Position numbers and translations under genes: made by a program
NCBI GenBank assembly: GCA_910585415.1
Contig: CAJUDT010000022.1
Span: 1-28,718, forward strand
Direction: 5' to 3'
Source of the DNA: an uncultured Flavonifractor sp.
Lineage (GTDB): Bacteria > Bacillota > Clostridia > Oscillospirales > Oscillospiraceae
Length of the DNA: 28,718 nucleotides
In this document: in pieces, positions 8,056 to 15,551 of the stretch
Layout: each line of letters begins with the position of its first letter
Position numbering within the stretch: the stretch's first letter is position 1
The notes under the pieces: model-generated
What the model was told of the DNA's origin: nothing
Seen by the model: only the letters and a program-made list of their open reading frames with translations
The model's database searches: none

Positions 8056-8259
8056 ATGGAACGACCCATTCCATCCGGGGAGGCTCTGTTGATTTTGGCT
8101 GCCCTGGTCTCCCTCCAGCTGGCCCAAGGGCGCACCACGGACCAACTGGACCTCATGGCCGCCTTTTTCAACGTCCTGGGCGACAACCTCGCCTTGATTG
8201 CCGCCCGGCGCTCCATGCCGGAGCCCGGCCAAGCCACCGGTACACAACCGGATACTTAG
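8056..8259 (+). CDS. Small helical protein, possibly DUF6774-like
   Basis: A 67-residue protein with a consensus promoter and a strong AGGAGG ribosome binding site (8041-8046) nine bases from the ATG. The sequence (ALLILAALVSLQLAQGRTTDQLDLMAAFFNVLGDNLALIAARR) predicts two amphipathic helices. It resembles the short clostridial proteins of the DUF6774 type, with the same LGDxLAxIAA pattern as I recall it; this was not searched. The C-terminus is a short Pro/Gly-rich tail. Function is unknown. Independent transcription and a good ribosome binding site support a real gene. Confidence 0.75.
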   Translation: MERPIPSGEALLILAALVSLQLAQGRTTDQLDLMAAFFNVLGDNLALIAARRSMPEPGQATGTQPDT

Positions 8260-8302
8260 GACCGCTCCCCCATACTCCGACTCTGGTTGGCAAGCCTGTC
8301 TC

Positions 8303-8330
8303 TTGACAACCAGTTTTTTCGCTGTATAAT
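8303..8330 (+). promoter_or_regulatory. Sigma-A type promoter of the marR-TSUP operon
   Basis: TTGACA (8303-8308), 16-base spacer and TATAAT (8325-8330), about 45 bases before the MarR start codon. No clear palindrome overlaps it. Confidence 0.85.
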
Positions 8331-8374
8331 AGTTCTATATTAAACCTTCCGTTTTTGAACAAATGAGGTGCGAC

Positions 8375-8815
8375 ATGTATTACAAAACCGTTATCCTTCA
8401 CCTAATCCAGCTGTGCAAGCGCCGGTATGCCTCGGCCTTGCAGCCCGTAGAGCAGGCCCACGGCCTCACCCGGAATGAAATCGACGTCCTGCTCTTTTTG
8501 TCCAACAATCCAGGCTATGACACCGCGCGGGACATTGTGGAGCTGCGGGCTCTGTCCAAATCCCACGTATGCAAGTCGGTGGACAGCCTCACCCGCCGTG
8601 GGTTTCTGGCCGGGGAGCAGGACCGGCACGACCGGCGCTGTGTCCATCTGACCCTCCAGAGCGCCGCCGGACAAGCCGTTCAGGACGCACAGCAGGCCCA
8701 ACAGGACTTCGTTCTCCAGCTCTATCAGGGCATGACCCCGGAGGAAGAACAGGCCCTGAACCAGGCCCTCTCCCGGCTTGTAAAAAATCTGAAGGACATG
8801 GAGGCAAACACATGA
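8375..8815 (+). CDS. MarR-family transcriptional regulator
   Basis: A 146-residue winged-helix regulator. The DNA-binding core spans about residues 30-100 (LTRNEIDVLLFLSNN...ALSKSHVCKSVDSLTRRGFLAGEQDRHDRRCVHLTL), with the MarR wing signature D-x-R-D-x-R-C-V-H-L. The ATG at 8375 was chosen because GAGGTG lies five bases upstream; a second ATG four codons earlier lacks one. Its TGA overlaps the start of the TSUP gene (ATGA), so the exporter is probably its regulatory target. The ligand is unknown. Confidence 0.92.
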   Translation: MYYKTVILHLIQLCKRRYASALQPVEQAHGLTRNEIDVLLFLSNNPGYDTARDIVELRALSKSHVCKSVDSLTRRGFLAGEQDRHDRRCVHLTLQSAAGQAVQDAQQAQQDFVLQLYQGMTPEEEQALNQALSRLVKNLKDMEANT

Positions 8816-9579
8816 TAAAGCTCATTGTCTGCATCATCGCCGGCCTGGGGGCCGGCATCGGCACAGGGCTGGCAGGTCTGTCCGCTGCGGCGGTAATCTC
8901 CCCTATGCTGATTACCTTTCTGGACTTCCCCGCTTATGAGGCTGTAGGCATCTCTCTGGCCTCCGACGTACTCGCTTCAGCGGTGTCCGCCTATACCTAT
9001 GGAAAAAACAAACACCTGGACGTGAAAAACGGCCTGATTATGCTCTGCGCTGTGCTGGTCTTTACGGTGGCGGGCAGCTATGCGGCCGGTTTGCTGCCCA
9101 ATACCACCATGGGCAGCTTCTCCGTGTTCATGACCTTCCTGCTGGGCATCAAATTCATCATTCGCCCGGTGATGGCCACGCAGGAGGCAAGGGCGGACCG
9201 GTCCAAAGCCAAAATGGCCCTTCAATCCATCCTCTGCGGCGCACTGGTGGGCTTCATCTGCGGCTTTGTCGGCGCGGGGGGAGGTATGATGATGCTGCTG
9301 GTTCTCACCTCGGTGCTGGGGTATGAGCTCAAAACCGCCGTGGGTACCAGTGTGTTCATCATGTCCTTTACCGCCTTCACCGGCGCAGTCTCCCATATGG
9401 CAATCGGCGGTCTACCCGACCTGTCCGCCCTGGTTCTCTGTATCCTTGCCACTCTGATTGGCGCTCAGAGCTCCGCGCTCTTTGCCAACAAGGCCAGCCC
9501 CGCTGTCCTCAACCGCATCACCGGCGTGGTGCTGACGGTCCTGGGTGCAGCCATGCTGGTCATACGGTTTTTCCTGTAA
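8812..9579 (+). CDS. TSUP (TauE/SafE, DUF81) family membrane transporter
   Basis: A 255-residue integral membrane protein with about eight hydrophobic segments. It has the duplicated family pattern: a glycine-rich first half (AGLGAGIGTGLAGLSAAAVISP...) and a second-half repeat (LVGFICGFVGAGGGMMMLLVL...TAVGTSVFIM). The family exports sulfite, sulfoacetate or other small organosulfur and organic anions. The substrate here cannot be told from sequence. The start overlaps the marR stop by four bases, with GGAGG upstream. A MarR-controlled exporter suggests response to a small toxic anion, which is inference. Confidence 0.9.
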   Translation: MIKLIVCIIAGLGAGIGTGLAGLSAAAVISPMLITFLDFPAYEAVGISLASDVLASAVSAYTYGKNKHLDVKNGLIMLCAVLVFTVAGSYAAGLLPNTTMGSFSVFMTFLLGIKFIIRPVMATQEARADRSKAKMALQSILCGALVGFICGFVGAGGGMMMLLVLTSVLGYELKTAVGTSVFIMSFTAFTGAVSHMAIGGLPDLSALVLCILATLIGAQSSALFANKASPAVLNRITGVVLTVLGAAMLVIRFFL

Positions 9580-9606
9580 ATATGCACAATTTTTCCTCTG
9601 CCCTCT

Positions 9607-9644
9607 TTTCACTTCGCACAATTCTGCCGATGTTTTAAGTGAAA
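9607..9644. repeat. Inverted repeat upstream of the coiled-coil gene
   Basis: TTTCACTT (9607-9614) and AAGTGAAA (9637-9644) form perfect 8-bp arms 22 bases apart, ending 24 bases before the ATG at 9669. It could be a regulator site. It lacks a T-run after the second arm, so a terminator for the transporter gene is less likely. Confidence 0.4.
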
Positions 9645-9668
9645 CGAGTCGTTATGGGAGGAACCATC

Positions 9669-10418
9669 ATGAGCGGTATGAGCATCAGCGGCGTGGGTGC
9701 GGCCTATCCCCAGCCGGGCACGACTGGCAGTTCCCAGAGCAATACCACCCCCCAGGAGAGCACCTCCGGCCTCTCCCCCGCCTCCGTCAAGGAGACTGAG
9801 CAAAAGACCCTGCAAGAGATGCTCCAGGAGGCCAGGGAAAAGGCCCAGCAGCGGCGGGACGCCCTCAAGCTCAAGACCCCCAAGCGCTACGGGGACGCCC
9901 CCATGGAGGCCTATGCCCGTCTGTCCCGTGCCCGGACTGTAGCGGATGTCAGCTCGGCTGCGGGGTACGCCCGGCGGCGGATTATCCAGCTCAAAGCCGC
10001 CAAGCGGCAGGACAGCGAGAATGCCGGGCAGATTCAAGCGGCTATCAACCAGCTCCAAAAGGCCGTGGGCCGGGCGGGAAAGAAACGGCGCGACCTGGAG
10101 CGGGAAAAGCTCTCCGAGGCCCGGCGCCTCAAGTTGGAGCGGGAAAACAAGACCCGGCAGGCCCAGCGGCTCAAGCAGGAGCTGACCCGGAAAAAGACCA
10201 TGCGTATGATTCGGGAGAGGGGCTATCTCCGCGAGGCGGAGATTGACAACCGCCTCCAGGCCCAGCTGGCCGAGACCCGCATGGAGCTGCGGGCCCAGGC
10301 GCAGGCGCTGTCCGATGCACTGACTCCTTCGGTAGACGCGGCCATGCAGCAGTATGCCGCGCAGACCGCCCCCGCCCCTGCGGCCCCCTCCGGCGGAGAA
10401 ATCAGTGTACAGGCATAA
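9669..10418 (+). CDS. Charged coiled-coil protein of unknown function
   Basis: A 249-residue protein not recognised from any named family. Residues 1-45 are low-complexity Gly/Ser/Thr/Pro sequence. Residues 50-70 form an acidic helix (ETEQKTLQEMLQEAREKAQQRRD), and residues 115-230 form a long basic, Arg/Lys/Glu-rich coiled coil (KKRRDLEREKLSEARRLKLERENKTRQ). The tail is Ala/Pro-rich. No signal peptide or membrane segment is visible. The ATG at 9669 has GGGAGGA about seven bases upstream; a more upstream start has none. Strong charge and Arg/Lys content suggest binding to nucleic acid or a scaffold role, but that is speculative. A perfect hairpin follows. Confidence 0.8.
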   Translation: MSGMSISGVGAAYPQPGTTGSSQSNTTPQESTSGLSPASVKETEQKTLQEMLQEAREKAQQRRDALKLKTPKRYGDAPMEAYARLSRARTVADVSSAAGYARRRIIQLKAAKRQDSENAGQIQAAINQLQKAVGRAGKKRRDLEREKLSEARRLKLERENKTRQAQRLKQELTRKKTMRMIRERGYLREAEIDNRLQAQLAETRMELRAQAQALSDALTPSVDAAMQQYAAQTAPAPAAPSGGEISVQA

Positions 10419-10435
10419 CCCTTTCCACCAAAATC

Positions 10436-10480
10436 CATACCCCCGGCGGGACAGCTGTTGTGTGTCCCGCCGGGGGTATG
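10436..10480. terminator. Bidirectional terminator-type hairpin
   Basis: A perfect 18-bp inverted repeat (10436-10453 with 10463-10480, nine-base loop) sits between the converging coiled-coil gene (+) and the trmH-like gene (-). On the minus strand a short ATTTT follows; on the plus strand TTCGCTTT follows. It probably stops transcription from both sides. Confidence 0.75.
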
Positions 10481-10486
10481 TTCGCT

Positions 10487-11299
10487 TTACCGGCTCATAA
10501 GGCCCAGCTGGTAAAAGGCCACGGCGCTGGCCGCCGCCACGTTGAGGGAGTCCACTCCATGGGACATAGGAATACGAACGGTGTAATCACACCGGGCAAT
10601 GGTATCGGAGGCCAGGCCGTCCCCCTCGGTGCCCAGCACCACCGCCAGACGCTCCGCCTGGCCCAGGCGGGGGTCCGCAATGGACAGCGAATCCTCCCGC
10701 AGCGCCAGTGCGGCAGTCTGAAAGCCCAGCTCCCGGAGCTGCACCTGCCAGTCCTCATCCAAGTAGGTCCAAGGCACTTGGAACACTGTGCCCATGCTCA
10801 CCCGCACTGCCCGGCGGTACAGCGGGTCGCTGCCCGCGCTGGTCAACAGGACCGCGTCCATACCCAGGGCGGCGGCCGAGCGGAAAATCGCCCCGATGTT
10901 GGTGGGGTTCATGACGTTCTCCAGCACGGCCACCCGCCGGGCCCCGGCGCACACTGTCTGCACTGTGGGGAGCTTGGGCCGGTACATCGCGCAGAGCATC
11001 CCCCGCGTGAGATGAAACCCCATCAGCTGAGTCAGCACCTCCAGCTCTGCGGCGTAAACCGGAACTCCTTTACACCGCTCCAGGAGAGCGCTCCCCTTTC
11101 CTGTAATATGCTTGTACTCCATCAAAAAGGACACGGGCACACATCCGGCGTCCAAGGCCCGCTGGATGACCAGGGGACTCTCCGCCACAAACATACCGTG
11201 CTCCGGGTCCGCCCGGTTGACCAGCTGATTTTCCGTCAGGCGGGCGTACACATCCAGCTCCGGGGCGGAAAAATCGGTAATTTCAAGGATGGTTGACAT
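10487..11299 (-). CDS. SpoU/TrmH-family RNA 2'-O-methyltransferase
   Basis: A 270-residue SPOUT methyltransferase that would methylate a ribose 2'-OH in rRNA or tRNA using SAM. An N-terminal substrate-binding domain (about 1-110, with the LFVAESPLVIQRAL-like region near 35-48) precedes the trefoil-knot catalytic domain. Motif 1 is NPTNIGAIFRSAAALG, motif 2 is VVLGTEGDGL and motif 3 is IPMSHGVDSLNVAAASAVAFYQ. Length fits the rlmB/yacO-like group with an N-terminal extension. The exact target cannot be read from sequence. It has its own promoter at 11331-11359 and a shared terminator downstream. Confidence 0.93.
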   Translation of the reverse strand: MSTILEITDFSAPELDVYARLTENQLVNRADPEHGMFVAESPLVIQRALDAGCVPVSFLMEYKHITGKGSALLERCKGVPVYAAELEVLTQLMGFHLTRGMLCAMYRPKLPTVQTVCAGARRVAVLENVMNPTNIGAIFRSAAALGMDAVLLTSAGSDPLYRRAVRVSMGTVFQVPWTYLDEDWQVQLRELGFQTAALALREDSLSIADPRLGQAERLAVVLGTEGDGLASDTIARCDYTVRIPMSHGVDSLNVAAASAVAFYQLGLMSR

Positions 11300-11330
11300 G
11301 GCGCTGCTCCTTCTTCCTCATTTGCCCTCT

Positions 11331-11359
11331 ATGATACCATAGGCCGGAGCAGTTGTCAC
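11331..11359 (-). promoter_or_regulatory. Promoter of the RNA methyltransferase gene
   Basis: On the minus strand: GTGACA (11359-11354), 17-base spacer and TATCAT (11336-11331), giving a leader of about 25-30 bases before the ATG at 11299. Confidence 0.6.
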
Positions 11360-11435
11360 CTTGATTTGTCCAAATACGACACCTCATCCCACAATCAGCC
11401 CCGAAACATTTCAGAAACAAATAAGGAGGGAAATC

Positions 11436-11464
11436 TTGACATTTCACCGGCGCGGTAGTATCCT
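11436..11464 (+). promoter_or_regulatory. Promoter of the marR-adh-aldh operon
   Basis: TTGACA (11436-11441), 17-base spacer and TATCCT (11459-11464). The start site should fall near 11471, inside the palindrome at 11467-11488. Confidence 0.8.
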
Positions 11465-11466
11465 AA

Positions 11467-11488
11467 AGAAGTTGCAAATACAACTTCT
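11467..11488. promoter_or_regulatory. Palindromic operator, probably for the downstream MarR protein
   Basis: AGAAGTTG (11467-11474) and CAACTTCT (11481-11488) form perfect 8-bp arms around a 6-base spacer. The site begins two bases after the -10 element and covers the predicted start site, ideal for blocking RNA polymerase. The size is typical of MarR-family sites, and the regulator gene follows 25 bases later, so autoregulation is the simplest reading. Confidence 0.8.
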
Positions 11489-11512
11489 CGAAGGAAGGAA
11501 AGGAAGAAGCCT

Positions 11513-11965
11513 ATGGAGGACCGGTTTGGGCGCTTTTCGCTGGCGCTGTTCGAGATTTCCCGCCACTGGTACCGGCTGGCCGGGGATGAAATGGCCCGCC
11601 ACGGCCTCAAGGCTCCGCACGCCATCTATTTGACCGCCCTCTACCGCAGTGAGGACGGCCTCACCGGCCCGGAGCTGTGCCAGCGGTGCGGCAGAGACAA
11701 ATCTGACGTATCCCGTACCCTGGCGCTGCTGGAGGAACAGGGGCTCGTCGTCAAAGACCTGGTAAACGGAAGCCGCTACCGGGGATTGCTGCGGCTCACC
11801 CAGGCGGGCCGGGCGGCGGCGGAGCAGGTCTGCCGCCGGGCCAATCAGGTGGTCGAGCGGGCGGGCCGGGACCTGACCGCAGAAACCCGCAGGCTGTTTT
11901 ATGAGGCCCTGGAGTCCATCGCGGCCAACCTGCGGGACATCGACAAGGAGGGCGATTTGCCATGA
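11513..11965 (+). CDS. MarR-family transcriptional regulator (probable repressor of the adh-aldh operon)
   Basis: A 150-residue winged-helix protein. The recognition region is LTGPELCQRCGRDKSDVSRTLALLEEQGLVVKD (about residues 49-81), followed by the wing and the LTQAGR segment usual in MarR proteins. The paired cysteines in CQRCG lie near the DNA-binding helix, and other MarR proteins use cysteines to sense oxidants or electrophiles. That would suit control of aldehyde-metabolising enzymes, but it is inference. An AGGAAGAAG stretch upstream serves as the ribosome binding site. Its stop overlaps the alcohol dehydrogenase start by four bases. Confidence 0.92.
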   Translation: MEDRFGRFSLALFEISRHWYRLAGDEMARHGLKAPHAIYLTALYRSEDGLTGPELCQRCGRDKSDVSRTLALLEEQGLVVKDLVNGSRYRGLLRLTQAGRAAAEQVCRRANQVVERAGRDLTAETRRLFYEALESIAANLRDIDKEGDLP

Positions 11966-13179
11966 TGAATGCGGCCGTAAAAATTGGGTGCAGAACCTTT
12001 CAGCTGGCGTTCCGGCTGGCCATTCCCCTGCTGCCCTACCGGGAGCCGGAGTGCTTTGACCACATCCAGGCCCTGCCTCCCCTGCTGGAGCGGCTGGGAA
12101 TCCACACGGTTCTGCTGGTGACGGACAGCACCCTGCGTCACGCGGGAATCACCGCCCCTTTGGAGGAACTGCTGGAAAAGGCAGGCATCCGCTGCGCAGT
12201 CTTTGACGGCACCAGGGCCAACCCCACGGTCCACAATGTGGAGGACGCCTGGGCTCTCTATCAGGCGGAGGGGTGCCAAGGGCTGATCGCCTTCGGCGGC
12301 GGTTCCTCCATGGACTGTGCCAAGGCGGTGGGGGCCCGTGCGGCCTATCCCCACAAATCCATGGACCAGCTCAAGGGCCTGCTGCGGGTCCTGCGGCGCA
12401 TTCCCCCGCTGGCCGCCATCCCCACCACCGCTGGCACCGGCAGCGAGGTCACCCTCACCGCCGTCATCACCGACAGCGACAAAAAGCACAAGTACACCAT
12501 GAACGACTTTACCCTCATTCCCCGATACGCGGTCCTGGACCCCACGGTGACCTATACCCTGCCGCCCCACCTGACCGCCTCCACGGGTATGGACGCCCTG
12601 ACCCACGCGGTGGAGGCGTACATCGGCGGCTCCACCACCAAGGAGACCCGCCGTCTGGCTCTGGAGGCCGTCCGGCTGATTTTTGCCAACATTGAGACGG
12701 CCTACCGGGACGGGGACAATCCGGAGGCCCGCGCCAACATGCTCCAAGCGGCCTATCGGGCGGGCATCGCCTTCTCCAAGTCCTATGTGGGCTACATCCA
12801 CGCCGTCGCCCACTCCCTGGGCGGACAGTACAACATCCCCCACGGTCTGGCCAACGCGGTGCTCATGCCCATTGTGCTGGAGGCTTACGGTCCCTGTGTC
12901 CACCAAAAGCTCTGGGCCCTGGGCCGGGCCGCCGGGGTGGTCTCCAAATCGGACCCCTTCCCGGAGGGAGCGCGGGTCTTTATTGGGGCCATTCGCGGGC
13001 TCAACGACCGAATGGGCCTGCCCCGGTCCCTGAAGGGGATTCAAAAGGCCGACATACCGGCCATGGCCCGGCACGCCGCACGGGAGGCCAATCCCCTGTA
13101 CCCGGTGCCCCGGCTGATGGACGCCAAGGAGCTGGAGCAATTTTACTATAAAGTAGCGGATTGGAGGGTCAACGTATGA
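11962..13179 (+). CDS. Iron-containing alcohol dehydrogenase
   Basis: A 405-residue group III NAD(P)-dependent alcohol dehydrogenase. The nucleotide-binding GGGSSMD is at 112-118 and the PTTAGTGSEVT motif at 154-164. The four predicted metal ligands are D211, H215, H280 and H294, with the spacing known from FucO-type enzymes. The family reduces aldehydes to alcohols or the reverse; the substrate is unknown. It starts with ATGATG overlapping the marR stop, so either methionine could be first. The downstream aldehyde dehydrogenase overlaps its stop, so the pair would interconvert an alcohol, an aldehyde and an acid under MarR control. Confidence 0.95.
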   Translation: MMNAAVKIGCRTFQLAFRLAIPLLPYREPECFDHIQALPPLLERLGIHTVLLVTDSTLRHAGITAPLEELLEKAGIRCAVFDGTRANPTVHNVEDAWALYQAEGCQGLIAFGGGSSMDCAKAVGARAAYPHKSMDQLKGLLRVLRRIPPLAAIPTTAGTGSEVTLTAVITDSDKKHKYTMNDFTLIPRYAVLDPTVTYTLPPHLTASTGMDALTHAVEAYIGGSTTKETRRLALEAVRLIFANIETAYRDGDNPEARANMLQAAYRAGIAFSKSYVGYIHAVAHSLGGQYNIPHGLANAVLMPIVLEAYGPCVHQKLWALGRAAGVVSKSDPFPEGARVFIGAIRGLNDRMGLPRSLKGIQKADIPAMARHAAREANPLYPVPRLMDAKELEQFYYKVADWRVNV

Positions 13180-14549
13180 ACATCCAGGAGACTTTAACCG
13201 CCCAGCGGCGTTTTTTCCAGAGCGGGGCCACTCTGCCCGTGTCCTTCCGCATTGGGATGCTCAAGCGCCTCCGCTCGGCTCTGGACCGGTACGAGGAGGC
13301 CATCTGCACCGCGCTCACCGCCGATCTGGGCAAGAGCAGCTATGAGGGCTTCATGTGCGAGGTGGGGCTGGTGCGCAGTGAAATCAGCTACCTGATTCGC
13401 CACACCGGGTCCTTCGCCCGGGAGCACCGGGTTCCCACCCCTCTGGCCCAGTTTGCCTCCCGGAGCTATCGAAAGCCCTCGCCCTACGGCAATACTCTGA
13501 TTATGAGCCCTTGGAATTATCCCCTGCTGCTGACGTTGGACCCTCTGGCGGACGCCATCGCCGCCGGAAATACGGCGGTGGTGAAACCCAGCGCCTACTC
13601 CCCCGCCACCAGCGCCCTGCTGAAGCGGATGCTGGAAGAGTGCTTTGCGCCAGACTACGTGGCGGTCGTCACCGGCGGGCGGCAGGAGAACACCGCCCTG
13701 CTGGAGCAGAAATTTGACTTCATCTTTTTCACCGGCAGTCAGGCCGTGGGCCGGGAAGTCCTGCGCCACACCGCCGAGACCCTCACCCCTGTCGTGCTGG
13801 AGCTGGGGGGCAAAAGTCCCTGCATCGTGGACGCCTCCGCCAAGATTTCCCTGGCGGCCCGGCGCATTGTCTTCGGCAAATTCTTAAACTGCGGACAGAC
13901 CTGCGTGGCCCCGGATTACATTCTGTGCCACAGCAGGGTGAAAGACCAGCTGCTGGAGGCCCTGAAGAAAGAGATCCAGCGGCAGTACGGCGCGGCTCCT
14001 CTGGAGAATCCCGACTACGGAAAAATCGTCAACGAGAAGCACTTTGACCGCCTTATGGGGCTCATTGACCCCCAAAAGACGGTTTACGGGGGAGCATCCT
14101 GCCGGAAAACCCTGCAAATCGCCCCCACGGTGCTGGACGGAGTCACCTGGGCGGACCCGGTGATGGGAGAGGAAATTTTCGGGCCCATTCTGCCCATTCT
14201 GACCTTCGACCGCTTCGACAGCCTCTATGCGGACCTGTCCGGACGGCCCAAGCCTCTGGCTTTGTACCTGTTCTCCCAGAACAGGTCCCGCGTGAAGGAG
14301 GTCACCTCCCGCCTGAATTTCGGCGGCGGGTGTGTCAACGACGTGGTTATCCACCTGGCCACCAGTCAAATGGGCTTTGGCGGCGTGGGAGAAAGCGGCA
14401 TGGGGGCCTATCACGGCAAAACCGGCTTTGACGCCTTCTCCCACACCAAGAGCATCGTGGACAAAAAGACCTGGCTGGACCTGCCCATGCGCTATCAGCC
14501 CTATCAGAAGGGGCTGTATGGAGGACTGCTCCATCTCTTCCTGCGGTGA
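13176..14549 (+). CDS. Aldehyde dehydrogenase (family 3-like)
   Basis: A 457-residue NAD(P)-dependent aldehyde dehydrogenase. Visible landmarks are PWNYPLLL (112-119), the cofactor loop FTGSQAVG (185-192), the general base E209 in LELGGKSP and the nucleophile C243 in NCGQTC. The length, about 460 rather than 490-500, and the KPSAYSPATS block place it near the class 3 fatty-aldehyde group. The true start is ATG 13176, which overlaps the alcohol dehydrogenase stop and has GGAGGG upstream; the longer frame from 13161 lacks a ribosome binding site. It would oxidise the aldehyde made by its partner. Confidence 0.94.
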   Translation: MNIQETLTAQRRFFQSGATLPVSFRIGMLKRLRSALDRYEEAICTALTADLGKSSYEGFMCEVGLVRSEISYLIRHTGSFAREHRVPTPLAQFASRSYRKPSPYGNTLIMSPWNYPLLLTLDPLADAIAAGNTAVVKPSAYSPATSALLKRMLEECFAPDYVAVVTGGRQENTALLEQKFDFIFFTGSQAVGREVLRHTAETLTPVVLELGGKSPCIVDASAKISLAARRIVFGKFLNCGQTCVAPDYILCHSRVKDQLLEALKKEIQRQYGAAPLENPDYGKIVNEKHFDRLMGLIDPQKTVYGGASCRKTLQIAPTVLDGVTWADPVMGEEIFGPILPILTFDRFDSLYADLSGRPKPLALYLFSQNRSRVKEVTSRLNFGGGCVNDVVIHLATSQMGFGGVGESGMGAYHGKTGFDAFSHTKSIVDKKTWLDLPMRYQPYQKGLYGGLLHLFLR

Positions 14550-14557
14550 TGGAGCAC

Positions 14558-14589
14558 TTGACACCGTTTCCGCTTCATGGTAATATACT
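14558..14589 (+). promoter_or_regulatory. Promoter of the cysteine T-box operon
   Basis: TTGACA (14558-14563) is followed after 17 bases by TAATAT (14581-14586). An overlapping TATACT (14584-14589) is a closer -10 match but has a 20-base spacer. It lies directly upstream of the T-box leader. Confidence 0.75.
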
Positions 14590-14599
14590 GAATCAGAAA

Positions 14600-14830
14600 A
14601 GTGGATATCGCGTGGAACGGAAGGAGTAGCCCGGCAGGGGCGGCCGCCAGAGAGGGAGCGTCAGAGGCTGAGAGCGCCCCCAGGCCAGCGGCTGGGCGAA
14701 GTGCGTCCGGGAGCGAGGGGGATGTGGACGCCCCCCGGCTGGCCCCGTTAGCGGCCGTCAAGTGAGAAATGAGAGTGGGACCGCGATGTTTTTATCGCCT
14801 CTTATGCCTAGGCATGAGGGGCGGTTTTTT
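14600..14830 (+). promoter_or_regulatory. T-box leader with UGC (cysteine) specifier and intrinsic terminator
   Basis: A tRNA-sensing leader. Stem I: GGAGTAG (14623-14629) holds the loop-E-like strand. Helix 14629-14635 pairs with 14691-14697, and lower helix 14618-14621 pairs with 14706-14709. These bracket a specifier loop in which TGC at 14702-14704 would read the tRNA-Cys anticodon. Apical motifs CCAGAGAGGGAG (14647-14658) and GGCTGAGAG (14667-14675) are present. The antiterminator T-box sequence AGAGTGGGACCGCG is at 14772-14785. The terminator stem is 14796-14808 with 14811-14823, followed by six T (14825-14830). Uncharged tRNA-Cys should stabilise the antiterminator and switch on the operon, which includes cysE and cysS. 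The specifier fits the genes. Confidence 0.93.
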
Positions 14831-14849
14831 ACGTTTGGGAGTTTTGGAC

Positions 14850-15551
14850 ATGGATATCAGCCTACACTACGACCAGCGGGGAACGGGCTTCCCCCTGGTG
14901 CTCCTCCACGGAAACGGGGAGGATGGGAGCTATTTCACCCATCAAATGGACGCGTTTTCCAACGCCTATCAGGTCATCTCCGTGGACACCCGCGGCCATG
15001 GCCAGAGCCCCCGTGGGAGCGCTCCCTTTACCCTGGAGCAATTTGCCCAGGATTTGAAGGCGCTGCTGGACCAACTGGCGCTGCGGCGGGTGATTCTGCT
15101 GGGGTTTTCGGATGGCGCCAACATCGCGCTGACCTTCACCCTGCGGTGGCCGGAGTACGTGGAAAAGCTGATTCTGAACGGGGGCAATCTGGACCCCAAG
15201 GGGGTCCGTATGGTGGTCCAAGGGCCCATCTGCCTGGGATATGCTCTGACGAGTCTCTTTGCCCCTTTCGACCCCAAGGCCCGAAGAAAGCAGGAGTTGC
15301 TGGGGCTTATGGTCAAAGAGCCCCACATCCCGCCGGAAGCGCTTTCGGCCATCCGCTGCCCCACCCTGGTGGTCGCCGGGGAGCGGGACATGATTCGGGA
15401 GGACCACACCCGGCAGCTTGCCGCCGCCATCCCCGGCGCGGCGCTGGCCATTCTGCCGGGGGACCACTTTGTGGCGCAATCGAACCACAAGGCCTTTAAC
15501 CGGACCGTATTGGAATTTCTGCGCAGCGGCGAACAGGAGGAAACGCTATGA
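14850..15551 (+). CDS. Alpha/beta hydrolase in the cysteine operon
   Basis: A 233-residue alpha/beta-fold hydrolase. It has the oxyanion-hole HGNGEDG (20-26), nucleophile S87 in GFSDGAN, acid D180 in AGERD and base H206 in GDHFV, a complete catalytic triad. The ATG at 14850 has GGGAG eight bases upstream and lies after the T-box terminator; a longer frame starting at 14769 would run through the leader and is rejected. The substrate is unknown. As first gene behind a cysteine-specific T-box and translationally coupled to cysE, it may act in sulfur metabolism, for example on an acyl or thioester intermediate, but that is inference. Confidence 0.9.
   Translation: MDISLHYDQRGTGFPLVLLHGNGEDGSYFTHQMDAFSNAYQVISVDTRGHGQSPRGSAPFTLEQFAQDLKALLDQLALRRVILLGFSDGANIALTFTLRWPEYVEKLILNGGNLDPKGVRMVVQGPICLGYALTSLFAPFDPKARRKQELLGLMVKEPHIPPEALSAIRCPTLVVAGERDMIREDHTRQLAAAIPGAALAILPGDHFVAQSNHKAFNRTVLEFLRSGEQEETL

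Noticed and set aside
11899..13140. Long minus-strand open frame (413 codons) opposite the alcohol dehydrogenase
   Set aside because: Antisense shadow of a GC-rich gene with clear family motifs; no ribosome binding site, and the translation is His/Gly/Gln-rich with no recognisable domain.
14769..14849. Upstream start of the alpha/beta hydrolase inside the T-box
   Set aside because: It would translate the antiterminator and terminator; the ATG at 14850 has a ribosome binding site and gives the normal N-terminus.
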